Under the pieces are notes generated by a model. That model did not search any database, was not told the origin of the DNA, and worked only from the letters and a program-made list of their open reading frames with translations. Source: Clostridium sp. CMCC3677 (GTDB taxonomy: Bacteria; Bacillota; Clostridia; Clostridiales; Clostridiaceae). Taken from it: a DNA stretch of 64,000 nt. Location: NCBI RefSeq assembly GCF_023845585.1, contig NZ_JAMQHS010000004.1, positions 62,001-126,000 on the forward strand. Reading direction: 5' to 3'. The position numbers were made by a program, and so were the translations under genes. Of this stretch, positions 16,885-26,265 are shown in pieces (within the stretch, counting starts at the first letter, position 1; the number at the start of each line of letters is the position of its first letter).

Positions 16885-19248
16885 TTACATAACATGTTCT
16901 GTTCTTGCAATAATATCATTTTGTATAGACTCATCTAAAGATATAAATTGTGCACTATATCCTGCAACTCTAACAATTAAATCTTGATAGTTTTCTGGAT
17001 TTTTTTGTGCTGCAAGTAATATATCTTTATCTATTACATTAAATTGAACGTGGAATCCTTTTTGATCAAAGTAACTTCTTATCAATGCTGTTAAATTCAT
17101 TAATCCATTATCACCTTTTAATGCTGATGGATGGAATTTTTGATTAAATAATGTTCCATTTGATGCTATAAAATGATCTAATTTAGCAACTGAATTACAA
17201 GCTGCAGTAGGTCCTGAAGTATCGCATCCTCTTGATGGAGAAACTCCATCTGCTAATGGCTGTCCACAGCTTCTACCATCTGGAGTAGCCCCTGTTAAAC
17301 TTCCAAAGAATACATTTATAGATGATGGATATAATCCTGGTTGGAATTTACCACCTCTTGGATTTGTATATTTATTAACTTCTCTGCTATATACTAATGC
17401 GCCTTCTCTAGCTAAATCATCAACTTCATCAATATCATTTCCAAATTTAGGAGCTTTCTTAAGTAATGCTTGTATATGTTCTGAATCCTTAAAGTTTTCA
17501 GCTAAAACTTTCTTTAATTCTGAAGGAGTTATTTTGTTTTCATCGAAAACAAGTTTTTTAACTGCAACTAGTGCATCTCCAATATTAGCTACTCCAACAC
17601 CTTGTGGTCCACTAAAGTTATATTCTGCTCCTCCATCTTGAAGACTCTTTCCTCTTCCAATGCAATCATCAACCATTGAAGATAAGAAAGGTAATGGTGC
17701 TCTCTCTGCATGTGCAATATCTATACAGTTATCTGCAGTACACATATGTCTTACAAAGTATTCCATTTGATTTTGGTAAGCAGTCATGAATTCTTCGAAA
17801 GAAGTCATTTCTTCAAAACTTTGAGTTTTAGGTCCTATTTGTTTACCATGGTCCATTCCTGAATTTATAGTTAATTCTACTATTCTAGCAAGATTAAAGA
17901 ATGCTGAATCATGCCATCCTTCTGTCTTTCCTGGCTTTTGTGGTTCAACACAACCAATAATTCCATAATCTCTTGCATCTTCTAATGTAAGCCCTCTAGC
18001 AACTAATGATGGAATAATAACTTCATCATTGTAGTATGCAGGAAGTCCTAATCCTTCTCTAGTTAATTCTGCTGCTCTAAGCATGAATTCGTCTGGAGTT
18101 TTGTTCCATATTCTTACTGATAAAGATGGTTGAGGTAATTTAACATGTACTGATGCTTCTAGACACATATAAGATATTTCATTTGTTGCATCTTTTCCTT
18201 CTGGAGTTTGTCCTCCTGCAATTAAGTTTTGATACATTGGATATCCACCAAAGTGCTTAGTTGAAATTTCATCTCTTACTTTGTTAATATCATTTAATTT
18301 TATCCATATACAATCTATTAATTCTTGAGCAAATTCTTTTGTTATATTTTTATCATTTGCATAATATGGATACATGTATTGGTCAAATCTAGCTGGTGAA
18401 ATAGAGTGTCCATTAGATTCTGTGTTTATTATTGCATGAACAAACCAAAATGATTGACACGCTTCGTAGAAAGATGTTGCTGGCTCTGCTGGAACCTTTG
18501 TACAAATTTCTGCGATTTTTTCAAGTTCAGCTTTTCTTCTTGCATCATTTGTATTTTTTGCAAGTTCTTTAGCTTCTTCAGCATATCTATTTGCATATGT
18601 TATTGCTGATTCACAAGAAACAATAACACTATTTAAGAACTTCTCTGTCTTTATAAAGTTTGGATCTATACTTCTGCTTTTTTCTAATTGATCCTTTGCT
18701 TCTTTTATAATTCCATTGAATCCAATTTTTAATACTTTATCATAACTTACAGCAATATGACCTACTCCATTATAGTAGTAATTTCCTACTGTAAAAATAT
18801 CTGCATTTACTGCATTTATTGTTTCTTCTGACATATATGAAGTTGCTAATTCACTTGTTGTTTTTCCATCCCAATATTCAAATACAGATTGTAATTTTTC
18901 TTTACTTTCTTCTGAAATTTGGAACGCATCCCCATTTCTTTTATCAATTCTATCTAATTCATCTTTTAACCACTTATTTGAAAATTCAGGGAATACTTGA
19001 GAAGATCTTGGCTCTTTAGTTAAACTACCTACTATAAGTTCCTCTTCTCTAATTGTCACAGGAATATTTTTTAATATATTATTTAAAGCTAATGCCCTTC
19101 TTAATACTGCGGGTTCACCTTCTGTTGCCTTAAAAGATTCTGTTATTAATATCGCTCTTTCACACTCAACACATGGTTTCGCATTTAATATTTGAGCTTT
19201 TAAAATATTTATTCTTTCTGTTTGAGTACTAAATCCCTTACTTATCAT
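16885..19248 (-). CDS. dhaB1: B12-independent glycerol dehydratase (glycyl radical enzyme)
   Basis: A 787-residue pyruvate-formate-lyase-like glycyl radical enzyme. The active-site cysteine is in the GIIGCVEPQKPGKTEGW segment (Cys433 in the family numbering). The radical glycine is Gly763 in RVAGYSAQF, 24 residues from the C-terminus. It dehydrates glycerol to 3-hydroxypropionaldehyde without coenzyme B12 and is oxygen sensitive. The start is placed at 19248 because GGAGG lies eight bases before that ATG and the length then matches the known enzyme. It is the first gene of the dhaB1-dhaB2-dhaT cluster. Homology to other glycyl-radical dehydratases makes the glycerol assignment depend partly on the dhaT context. 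Confidence 0.95.
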   Translation of the reverse strand: MISKGFSTQTERINILKAQILNAKPCVECERAILITESFKATEGEPAVLRRALALNNILKNIPVTIREEELIVGSLTKEPRSSQVFPEFSNKWLKDELDRIDKRNGDAFQISEESKEKLQSVFEYWDGKTTSELATSYMSEETINAVNADIFTVGNYYYNGVGHIAVSYDKVLKIGFNGIIKEAKDQLEKSRSIDPNFIKTEKFLNSVIVSCESAITYANRYAEEAKELAKNTNDARRKAELEKIAEICTKVPAEPATSFYEACQSFWFVHAIINTESNGHSISPARFDQYMYPYYANDKNITKEFAQELIDCIWIKLNDINKVRDEISTKHFGGYPMYQNLIAGGQTPEGKDATNEISYMCLEASVHVKLPQPSLSVRIWNKTPDEFMLRAAELTREGLGLPAYYNDEVIIPSLVARGLTLEDARDYGIIGCVEPQKPGKTEGWHDSAFFNLARIVELTINSGMDHGKQIGPKTQSFEEMTSFEEFMTAYQNQMEYFVRHMCTADNCIDIAHAERAPLPFLSSMVDDCIGRGKSLQDGGAEYNFSGPQGVGVANIGDALVAVKKLVFDENKITPSELKKVLAENFKDSEHIQALLKKAPKFGNDIDEVDDLAREGALVYSREVNKYTNPRGGKFQPGLYPSSINVFFGSLTGATPDGRSCGQPLADGVSPSRGCDTSGPTAACNSVAKLDHFIASNGTLFNQKFHPSALKGDNGLMNLTALIRSYFDQKGFHVQFNVIDKDILLAAQKNPENYQDLIVRVAGYSAQFISLDESIQNDIIARTEHVM

Positions 19249-19586
19249 TTTAAATTCCTCCAATCAAATTCTCTTTTTCTTGATTTAACCTTATCATTTT
19301 ATTGATAAATTTTTAACAAACTTTATTGCTTACTATTTGTACTTTTTTGTTATTTCTATCTTTCTTTTTTATTAAACAGTATTTTTTTGTCTTATAATAA
19401 CGTTTTTATGCATTATTACGTTTTTTAAACTCTTAATTTTTAAATTTACACTAATTTTCTATTATTACATAGTGATAAATTACACACACATTGACTAAAT
19501 ATTTCTATTATTATTTACTATCTATACTATAATCACTAAAAATAATATCTCTTCAAGTCCTCTCTTTTAAAACATGACAAAAATAT
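19249..19586 (-). promoter_or_regulatory. Upstream control region of the dha operon
   Basis: A 338-base AT-rich region lies between dhaB1 and the terminator of dhaA. It must carry the dhaB1 promoter and any DhaA binding sites. ATTTATCAATAAAATGATAAGG close to the gene has a partly inverted character. I see no confident -35/-10 pair. DhaA, the AraC-type regulator encoded just upstream, is the expected activator. Confidence 0.45.
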
Positions 19587-19629
19587 AAAGATATCTAAGG
19601 ATGATTTTTTATCATCCTTAGATATCTTT
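19587..19629 (-). terminator. Terminator of the dhaS-dhaA transcript
   Basis: An 18-bp perfect stem (AAAGATATCTAAGGATGA with TCATCCTTAGATATCTTT) encloses a 7-base loop. It overlaps the dhaA stop codon and separates the regulator genes from the dhaB1 promoter. Confidence 0.85.
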
Positions 19630-20683
19630 ATAAATTATTTTTATTATTATTTCTATATGCTGAAGGGGTTATGCCAACTACCCGTTTAAAAACTTTAGAA
19701 AAATATCCCGATTCATCATGACCTAAAGTTACAGCTATATTTATTATAGACATATCTGTATTTTCTAGTAATTCCTTAGATTTTTCTATTTTATATAAGT
19801 TTATATAATCAATAAACTTCATACCTATATCTTTTTTAAATAGTTTACTAAAATAAAATATACTCAAGTTACAAGAATTAGCCGCACTTTCTAGAGTTAT
19901 TTTTTCAGTATAATTTTCACTTATATAAGTTAATACTGGATTTAAAACTTTACTTATATCCTTGTTTCCAATTAACTTTTCTCTAATTATATCATCAGAA
20001 TTATCTTTACATATAAACTCCAAACATTCATTCATAACAGCATTTATTTTCGTTATATTATGAATCTTTTCTATCTTATCGCTATATAAATTAATATTTG
20101 AATTCACTTTATTCTTATTCCTAATCTTAATGAAGATATTAATCATTTTATTCAATAAAATTCTACACTTATCTTTATATAGCTTAATATCACCATTACT
20201 TAAAAGTTTATATCCATACAATAAATTATCAAGTAACTCCACAGTATCTTTTTCTTCATTAGAAATTATTTTATCTAAAAGTAGCAACTCTTTTCCTATT
20301 AATTTATTCTCATTTGTTTTTAAATTCATAATATGTTTATTTAATACTTTAGCTAATTTTTCTGAACTTATTGGTTTTAATATGTAATCATCAATATCAG
20401 AATTTATTTTTTTATTATTTAAATTATAATACTCCATTAGCAATATTATAATTTTTTCTTTATCTCTTTCTTTTATAAATTTTGAAGCTTCAATACCATT
20501 TATTCCTGGCATATCATTATCTATAATTATTACATCTGGTTTAAGTTCTTTATCAAGTTCTATTGCTTTTTTACCATTATTTGCAGTTCCTACGATGTTT
20601 ATTTTAATATTAATTTTATTTATTACTTTTTTAAGTGCTTCTAACTCTATACACTCATCATCTACTAAAATAACATTACACAT
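19628..20683 (-). CDS. dhaA: Response regulator with AraC-type DNA-binding domain (DhaA)
   Basis: A 351-residue response regulator. The receiver domain (residues ~1-115) begins CNVILVDDECIELEALKKVI, carries the phosphorylatable Asp in VIIIDNDMPGINGIE and has the lysine in YILKPIS. A linker leads to a C-terminal AraC double helix-turn-helix (~250-350), ending in the typical SGYFSKVFKRVVGITPSAYRN. It should bind upstream of dhaB1 and activate the glycerol operon. It lies 10 bases downstream of dhaS. In the receiver, the usual Thr/Ser after strand 4 appears replaced (IILLMEYYN), which is worth noting with the kinase anomaly. The symbol follows the naming used in C. butyricum. Confidence 0.85.
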   Translation of the reverse strand: MCNVILVDDECIELEALKKVINKINIKINIVGTANNGKKAIELDKELKPDVIIIDNDMPGINGIEASKFIKERDKEKIIILLMEYYNLNNKKINSDIDDYILKPISSEKLAKVLNKHIMNLKTNENKLIGKELLLLDKIISNEEKDTVELLDNLLYGYKLLSNGDIKLYKDKCRILLNKMINIFIKIRNKNKVNSNINLYSDKIEKIHNITKINAVMNECLEFICKDNSDDIIREKLIGNKDISKVLNPVLTYISENYTEKITLESAANSCNLSIFYFSKLFKKDIGMKFIDYINLYKIEKSKELLENTDMSIINIAVTLGHDESGYFSKVFKRVVGITPSAYRNNNKNNL

Positions 20684-20693
20684 ATATAACTAC

Positions 20694-21911
20694 CTACCTT
20701 TCATCAATTGGTAAGCTTATTGTAACTTTAGTTCCTATCCCTAAATCACTCTCTATATCTATACAATAATCATACTTATAGAAATTTTTTATTCGTTGTT
20801 TTGCAACTGATATTCCACTTAATGAATAACTTGTGTTTTTTTCTCCTAAATTTATAACTTTTAATTTTTCTTTTGATATCCCTACTCCATCATCTACTAT
20901 TGAAATTATTATAGATTCCTCTTCTTCCAATACAGATATATTTATACTTCCTCCATTTTCTTTATGCTTTATCCCGTGTGTTACAACGTTTTCAACAAAA
21001 GGATAAATGCTCATAAATGGAAGTTTGAAATCCTCTTCAATACTTAAATTAATATCAAAATTTAATCTATTACCAAATCTAATCTTCTGTAAATTTAAGT
21101 ACTCTAAACAATATTCTAATTCTTCTTTTAATGTAACTATTTTATTTGATTTATAAAAAGTATTTCTTATAAATTCAGTAAATTTATATGTAAGATTACT
21201 TGTCTTTTCTGCATCTTCTATTAATGATAATGAATATATATTATTCATTATATCAAATACAAAATTAGGATTTATTTGAGATGTTAATGATTTTAATCTA
21301 AACTTCTCTAACTCATTTTGTAATTTTAATTGATTAATTTCTGATTTTACAATCTTGTTATTGCTTTCATTTAATTTTTTTGTAGTTAATTTATGTATTC
21401 CTTCTTCAACTAAATAATTTGATAAATGCAACATCATTTGAGAAATGTGTTTAATCTTCTCTAATGAAATAGTTGTAAGATTATTATATGCACATATAAG
21501 TTCCTCACTTTCTCCCAAATCAAAATTAACATTTGCAACAGCTTCTAAGTCTTTTTCTTCTTCTTTATTTATCAGGACTTGTCCTGCCATTATAGCTCCT
21601 AAATACTGACCTTTAACTATAATAGGTACTGCAAAGTCTACTATTCCTTTATGACAAATATATATGTATGGCTTTCCTGTCCTTGTAGCTTCAATTCCAC
21701 CTCTTGAATCACATCTTTCACATAGTTCTACTTGCTTTTTATCTTTACGTATAATATTGCAAAATTCCGAACAGCAACTATGTGTTGTAATAGGTTTACC
21801 TTTATAATCAGTAGTTATAATAGCAATTCCTGTAGCTTTTGCAATGTCATCCTGAATATTTTGGAAAGCTTCAACATTTATAATATCTTTAAGATCGATA
21901 ATGCTATTCAT
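20694..21911 (-). CDS. dhaS: PocR-domain sensor histidine kinase homologue (DhaS) with Asn at the phospho-acceptor site
   Basis: A 405-residue cytosolic sensor. Residues ~5-170 form a PocR ligand-binding domain with its cysteine cluster (HSCCSEFC and CERCDSRGG: Cys46, 47, 51, 64, 67). PocR domains sense small diols or related compounds, fitting a glycerol or propanediol signal. A LytS/YesM-type kinase module follows: SQINPNFVFDIMNN (~211-224), then an ATPase domain with YPFVENVVTHGIKH and DDGVGISKE. The family motif is QINPHFLFN. Here the phospho-acceptor histidine is Asn216. The ATP-binding motifs look intact. It is co-transcribed with dhaA. A GGTGG ribosome binding site lies upstream of the ATG. 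Confidence 0.85.
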   Translation of the reverse strand: MNSIIDLKDIINVEAFQNIQDDIAKATGIAIITTDYKGKPITTHSCCSEFCNIIRKDKKQVELCERCDSRGGIEATRTGKPYIYICHKGIVDFAVPIIVKGQYLGAIMAGQVLINKEEEKDLEAVANVNFDLGESEELICAYNNLTTISLEKIKHISQMMLHLSNYLVEEGIHKLTTKKLNESNNKIVKSEINQLKLQNELEKFRLKSLTSQINPNFVFDIMNNIYSLSLIEDAEKTSNLTYKFTEFIRNTFYKSNKIVTLKEELEYCLEYLNLQKIRFGNRLNFDINLSIEEDFKLPFMSIYPFVENVVTHGIKHKENGGSINISVLEEEESIIISIVDDGVGISKEKLKVINLGEKNTSYSLSGISVAKQRIKNFYKYDYCIDIESDLGIGTKVTISLPIDER

Positions 21912-22106
21912 TTTTCACCACCATAATTATTATTTATTTTAAATAACACATCCTAAAATATGTATATTTAAATAATAACATGAAATTATAAAAAAATATA
22001 GTAAATCATTTTATAATTCGACTCAATATCTCAATATGCGTTTCAAAGTTCTAATTCAGATTTCTTAATCATTTACATTTATATTCAATATTAAATTTTA
22101 TCATAA
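21912..22106. other. Intergenic region upstream of dhaS
   Basis: 195 AT-rich bases lie between dhaS and the leuA terminator. It presumably contains the dhaS promoter. No other structure was recognised. Confidence 0.4.
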
Positions 22107-22147
22107 ATAAACCTGAAAGATTCCATTTGATATTCTTTCAGGTTTAT
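22107..22147 (-). terminator. Terminator downstream of leuA
   Basis: A 14-bp perfect stem (ATAAACCTGAAAGA with TCTTTCAGGTTTAT) encloses a 13-base loop. It lies 85 bases downstream of the leuA stop codon. Confidence 0.8.
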
Positions 22148-22169
22148 TAAAAGTTATTTTATTATTAGA

Positions 22170-22219
22170 TTATGTTTTATCAGAGTTTTGATATATGAAT
22201 ATATCAACACATATAAAAA
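22170..22219. repeat. Possible internally deleted remnant of repeat A
   Basis: TATGTTTTATCAGAGTTTTG closely matches the left end of repeat A copy 2, and the ATATATG that follows continues the match. The sequence then turns into AATATATCAACACATATAAA, the inverse complement of the same arm. This is what remains if the centre of the palindrome is deleted. It begins about 12 bases after the leuA stop codon, reading in the gene direction. Confidence 0.4.
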
Positions 22220-22231
22220 AATATCCTACTA

Positions 22232-23905
22232 TTATTTTTTTGAATATAGTCTATTTATAGCACTAAATATTGCTTTAATTGAAGCTCTTGTGATATTGCT
22301 ATCTACACCAACGCCAAAAGTCTTTTTATCTATATCGATTCTTTCCATATAAACATATGACGCAGCTTTTGCTTCAGATCCTGTACTTAAAGCATGTTCT
22401 GTATAATCTATAATCTTTGTATCTATTAAATTACTTGAAACCAATGCTTTTTTTAATGAATCTATAGGTCCATTTCCTAAGCCTTCAAGTTCTAAATTCG
22501 TACCTTTATGTTTTAATAAAACCTTAACTTTAGTATCAGCTTTAGAATCTCCATTATTTATATCTGTGATTGTATAATTAATCAATTTAAATGGTTCATC
22601 AATATCTAAGTATTCTTTTTCAAATTGCTTCATTATTTCATCTGGAGAAATTTCTCCTATCTTTTCAGACAACTTCTGTATAACACATGCAAATTCTTTA
22701 TGCATTGTCTTTGGAAGTTTAAATCCAAAACAATGGTCCATAATAAATGCAACTCCACCTTTACCAGATTGACTATTTATTCTAACTAATGCTTCGTATT
22801 CTCTTCCTAAGTCACCTGGATCAATTGGTAAATACGGTACTTCCCATATGCCATTGTTTCTTTCTTGATACTTTTTCATCCCCTTATTTATAGCATCTTG
22901 ATGTGAACCTGAGAATGCTGTAAATACTAGTTTTCCTGCATATGGATGTCTTACATGTATTGGTATTTTTACACATCTTTCATAGATATCAATTATATCA
23001 TTAACATTCTCTAAATTTAAGTTAGGGTTTATCCCATGAGAAAACATATTATATGCAATATTTAAAATATCAACATTTCCTGTTCTTTCACCATTTCCAA
23101 ATAAAGTTCCTTCCACTCTATCAGCTCCTGCTAAAAGTGCTAATTCTGCATCTGCAACGCCTGTACCCCTATCATTATGAGGGTGTACGCTTAAGATTAT
23201 TCTATCTCTATCTTTAAAATTTCTGCACATCCACTCTATTTGATCTGCATATATATTAGGAGTGTCCATTTGCACAGTGGATGGAAGATTTATAATTATC
23301 TTATTATCCTCACTTGCTTCCCATACATCAGCAACAGCATCACATATTTCTAATGCATAATCAACTTCAGTTCCTGTAAAACTTTCTGGTGAATACTCTA
23401 AAAGTATCTCTCCATCAAAGTCTTTTTTATATTCTTTTACTAATTTGGTTCCTTCTATAGCTATTTGTTTAATTTCCTCTTTACTCATATTAAATACTAC
23501 ATCTCTTTGAAGTACTGATGTAGAATTATATATGTGAACAACAGCCTTTTTCAAACCTTTTATTGCTTCAAAAGTTTTTCTTATTAAATGTGGCCTAGCT
23601 TGTGTTAAAACTTGTAATATCACATCATCCGGAACATGTTTTTCATCAACTAATCTTCGTAAAAAGTCATATTCTATTTGTGATGCTGATGGAAATCCAA
23701 CTTCTATCTCTTTAAATCCTAATTTTACAATAAGTTTAAACATCTCTATTTTTTCATCTACTGTCATTGGATTTATAAGAGCTTGGTTGCCATCTCTTAA
23801 ATCAACACTACACCAAATAGGTGCCTTTTCAATTAGGTTATTTGGCCATTGTCTTTCTTTTAATTTAACTGTTTCAAATCTTCTATATTTTTTATAATTT
23901 AACAT
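22232..23905 (-). CDS. leuA: 2-isopropylmalate synthase (long LeuA type)
   Basis: A 557-residue 2-isopropylmalate synthase of the long actinobacterial/clostridial type. The N-terminal APIWCSVDLRDGNQALI segment carries the catalytic DLRDGNQ motif, and VHPHNDRGTGVADAELALLAGADRVEGTLFGNGERTGN, read here as HPHNDRG and GNGERTGN, supplies metal and signature residues. A C-terminal LeuA dimer/allosteric domain follows (VLLKHKGTNLELEGLGNGPIDSL). It condenses acetyl-CoA with 2-oxoisovalerate in leucine synthesis and is normally feedback-inhibited by leucine. It stands alone, not in a leuABCD operon. A GGGGAGATG ribosome binding site precedes the start. No T-box was recognised in its leader. Confidence 0.93.
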   Translation of the reverse strand: MLNYKKYRRFETVKLKERQWPNNLIEKAPIWCSVDLRDGNQALINPMTVDEKIEMFKLIVKLGFKEIEVGFPSASQIEYDFLRRLVDEKHVPDDVILQVLTQARPHLIRKTFEAIKGLKKAVVHIYNSTSVLQRDVVFNMSKEEIKQIAIEGTKLVKEYKKDFDGEILLEYSPESFTGTEVDYALEICDAVADVWEASEDNKIIINLPSTVQMDTPNIYADQIEWMCRNFKDRDRIILSVHPHNDRGTGVADAELALLAGADRVEGTLFGNGERTGNVDILNIAYNMFSHGINPNLNLENVNDIIDIYERCVKIPIHVRHPYAGKLVFTAFSGSHQDAINKGMKKYQERNNGIWEVPYLPIDPGDLGREYEALVRINSQSGKGGVAFIMDHCFGFKLPKTMHKEFACVIQKLSEKIGEISPDEIMKQFEKEYLDIDEPFKLINYTITDINNGDSKADTKVKVLLKHKGTNLELEGLGNGPIDSLKKALVSSNLIDTKIIDYTEHALSTGSEAKAASYVYMERIDIDKKTFGVGVDSNITRASIKAIFSAINRLYSKK

Positions 23906-24260
23906 TAAATCATCTCCCCAAAATAAAATAAGTTTTTAAGATTACTACTTATTGCTACTTTCTAATGAGAAACAGTCCCTCAACAACACCATATAACTTC
24001 ACAATAAAAATAATTTTTTTGTCTACTTTCTTAACCCCATCTAAAACACCTCTTTATATTATTAAAACTTAAAGTTATATTACCACTTTTTTAACTATTT
24101 GTAAAATATTTATTGTATTTTCTATATATATCGTTAATTATTTTATTCATTTTTTATAAAGTTATCAACAACCTCTTCAGTTATACTATTAGTGTTACTT
24201 TTTGTCATTTTTAAAACTTTTGAATATATTATTATTAAATCAATCTTTTTGAGGTAATCT
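23906..24260. other. Divergent intergenic region leuA / ytaF-like gene
   Basis: 355 AT-rich bases. The leuA 5' leader could be long, but I find no T-box signature and no clear leader peptide. A GAGG ribosome binding site lies eight bases before the plus-strand start at 24261. Confidence 0.45.
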
Positions 24261-24896
24261 ATGAATATTTTTTCTCCATTATTATTATCACTTTCATCAC
24301 ATTTAGATACTTTTAGAGTTTCAAGTTTTTGTAGCTTAAAAAAAATATCTATACAAAAAGCACAAATTTTAATTATTTCAATTATTACAACATTTGCAAC
24401 ATTTATTTCTATGGGTATTGGAGAATTAATTAGTAAACTTTTATTAAAAGAAATAGTAATTCCATTTGGATGCATACTTTTAATATTTATAGGGACTTAC
24501 TTTTTTGTTGAACATATAAGACTAAAAAAGAAAAGTCGTAATGAAGATACATCTTACTATGTAGAAGACAACTCAAGATTTGGTTTGCTATTGAAAGAGG
24601 GAAACATATCACCATTTGCTAATTCTAGCCATATAAGTTTTAAAGATACCTTATCATTATCTATTTTTCTTTCAAAAACAAATATATTATTAGGTTTAAT
24701 TGCAGGACTTCTTAATATAAGCATACCTTTGAGTATATTTTTTAGTTTCATAATAAGTATATTAATGATTTTGATTGGAAATTTTATAACAAAATTTTCT
24801 TTTTCAAATTGGATAGGTAAAAATTTTTACGTATTTTCAGGTATCCTTTTAATCTTTTGGGGACTTTGTGAATACCTAATTTCATATTTACAATAA
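24261..24896 (+). CDS. YtaF-like integral membrane protein (MntP/YtaF family)
   Basis: A 211-residue membrane protein with about six hydrophobic helices in two halves of three, as in the YtaF (sporulation membrane protein) and MntP groups. The first helix motif LLLSLSSHLDTFRVSSFCSLKKI corresponds to the family's SLDxFGVG...YGLRKI, seen here as SHLDTFRV and SLKKISI. ISMGIGELISKLL and GTYFFVEHIR follow, and the second half repeats the layout. The central hydrophilic loop is residues ~92-130. Function is not established; MntP relatives export Mn2+. A hairpin terminator follows the stop. It is divergent from leuA. Confidence 0.65.
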   Translation: MNIFSPLLLSLSSHLDTFRVSSFCSLKKISIQKAQILIISIITTFATFISMGIGELISKLLLKEIVIPFGCILLIFIGTYFFVEHIRLKKKSRNEDTSYYVEDNSRFGLLLKEGNISPFANSSHISFKDTLSLSIFLSKTNILLGLIAGLLNISIPLSIFFSFIISILMILIGNFITKFSFSNWIGKNFYVFSGILLIFWGLCEYLISYLQ

Positions 24897-24974
24897 TATA
24901 TTTTTTTGAGCCTTAAACACCTTTATTAAAAAATCAAAAAATCTTATATTTTTAAATATTCTACAGAAATAAAA

Positions 24975-25018
24975 AAAGTTCTAAACTTTACTCAAATTTA
25001 AGCAAAGTTTAGAACTTT
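24975..25018. terminator. Bidirectional terminator
   Basis: A 15-bp perfect stem (AAAGTTCTAAACTTT with AAAGTTTAGAACTTT) encloses a 14-base loop. It lies between the ytaF-like gene and the convergent dehydrogenase. Confidence 0.8.
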
Positions 25019-25069
25019 AATTTAAAATATTTTTTTCTAAATTTCATTTAATAATATAGCTGCTCTTTA

Positions 25070-25123
25070 TTAAATCCAAATCCCTCTATTGTCCACTTTA
25101 TATCCATCAGGAGTAATAGCGTT
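25070..25123 (-). pseudogene. Tail fragment of a cell-wall-binding-repeat protein
   Basis: The minus strand encodes NAITPDGYKVDNRGIWI followed by a stop codon. This is the typical C-terminal end of clostridial cell-wall-binding repeat proteins. An in-frame stop lies directly upstream and no other part of such a gene is visible. It is probably the last relic of a deleted gene. Confidence 0.45.
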
Positions 25124-25147
25124 TTATTCCAAATAATGCAAATATTC

Positions 25148-26221
25148 TTATACTATTGTTTTTTCTAAATCCATTATTGCATTATAAATCATTTTTCTTG
25201 TTATTTCATAAGGTACATGCCTTATATCACTTGTTTCCATTATCTTATCAAGTACTTTATCAATATCTCCTTCTTTCACCTCAATATCATCTAAACATGT
25301 TGGAAGTCCAATGCTCTTATTAAACTTATAAACCCTGTCACGTTCTTTAAATTGCTTATCACATGTTAGCATAACCAAAACACCATAAGAAACTATTTCA
25401 CCATGCAAATGATTTTTTTCTATATTTTGTAATGTAGTACATCCATAATACACTGAATGAGCAAGACAACTATTGTAATCATTTTTCACAAGAACAGATA
25501 CAAGTCCTGTAGTAATTATTATATTAAGAATTATTTGTTCTACCTCATTTGATACTTTATTAATTTTAACATCTTCATAAGCTCTTTTACCATATCTCAA
25601 AAGTGGTTCAACGCAATTACGGCTTATATCTACGCCTAAAAGATTAGTATGATCAAGTTCATCACCTCTTGAAGAAAATGTACATTCATATTCTTTTGAT
25701 AATGCATCTCCTATACCTGCCCATATAAAATTACTTGGTGCTTCTGCTATTATTTTAGTATTAATAAAGCAATGTGTTGCTGATTTTTTTGTAAAATATA
25801 ATTCTTTAAATACATGATTAGAATCATAAATTACGGTTGTTTCTGTTATTGCAGCGCAATTTGAAGCTATTGTCGGAAATACAAATAGTGATTGTCCTGT
25901 TTGATCACACATTGTTTTGCTTGTATCAATACTTCTTCCTCCACCAACCGCAAATACCATATCAGCATCTCTAACTATCGGATTTTTCTTAAGCATCTCT
26001 ACATTTTCATATGAAGAATCTCCCCCAAACCATACAAAATCTACTATTTCTATATTTGAACCTTTAAGCCCATCTAAAAGTTCTTTCTTAGCTTTTGCTA
26101 TTGCTGTTTTGCCCCCAACTACTACAGCCTTCCTTCCATAAGCTTCACAAATTTTAGGAATTCCTCTGTAAACATCACTCCCTATACTATAACTTGGTAA
26201 AAACAAACTATAACTACTCAT
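25148..26221 (-). CDS. GldA/HcxA-like metal-dependent dehydrogenase under T-box control
   Basis: A 357-residue member of the iron-ADH/glycerol dehydrogenase superfamily. The nucleotide-binding GGG motif is at 93-95 (AVGGGRSIDTSK). The metal ligands align as Asp172 (AGIGDALSK), His255 (LAHSVYYG) and His273 (HLHGE). FPTIASNCAAIT, GIGDALSKEYE, LPTCLDDIEV and SDIRHVPYEIT resemble E. coli HcxA (YbdH), a 2-oxoacid/2-hydroxyacid oxidoreductase, at least as well as glycerol dehydrogenase. A 2-oxoacid substrate is therefore plausible but unproven. It is monocistronic. The start is preceded by a GGGGGCA site. A T-box riboswitch immediately upstream ties expression to an uncharged tRNA. Confidence 0.8.
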   Translation of the reverse strand: MSSYSLFLPSYSIGSDVYRGIPKICEAYGRKAVVVGGKTAIAKAKKELLDGLKGSNIEIVDFVWFGGDSSYENVEMLKKNPIVRDADMVFAVGGGRSIDTSKTMCDQTGQSLFVFPTIASNCAAITETTVIYDSNHVFKELYFTKKSATHCFINTKIIAEAPSNFIWAGIGDALSKEYECTFSSRGDELDHTNLLGVDISRNCVEPLLRYGKRAYEDVKINKVSNEVEQIILNIIITTGLVSVLVKNDYNSCLAHSVYYGCTTLQNIEKNHLHGEIVSYGVLVMLTCDKQFKERDRVYKFNKSIGLPTCLDDIEVKEGDIDKVLDKIMETSDIRHVPYEITRKMIYNAIMDLEKTIV

Positions 26222-26265
26222 TTTTTTGCCCCCTAATTATTTTTTAATATTAATTATATAATTTT

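Noticed and set aside
19248..19263. A five-residue longer N-terminus for DhaB1
   Set aside because: The upstream ATG overlaps the ribosome binding site region and lacks a site of its own; the inner ATG gives the known length of 787 residues.
23906..24140. A T-box or leucine attenuator before leuA
   Set aside because: The region was read on the minus strand. No T-box core (GGTGG-ACCGC), no leucine-rich leader peptide and no terminator/antiterminator pair was found.
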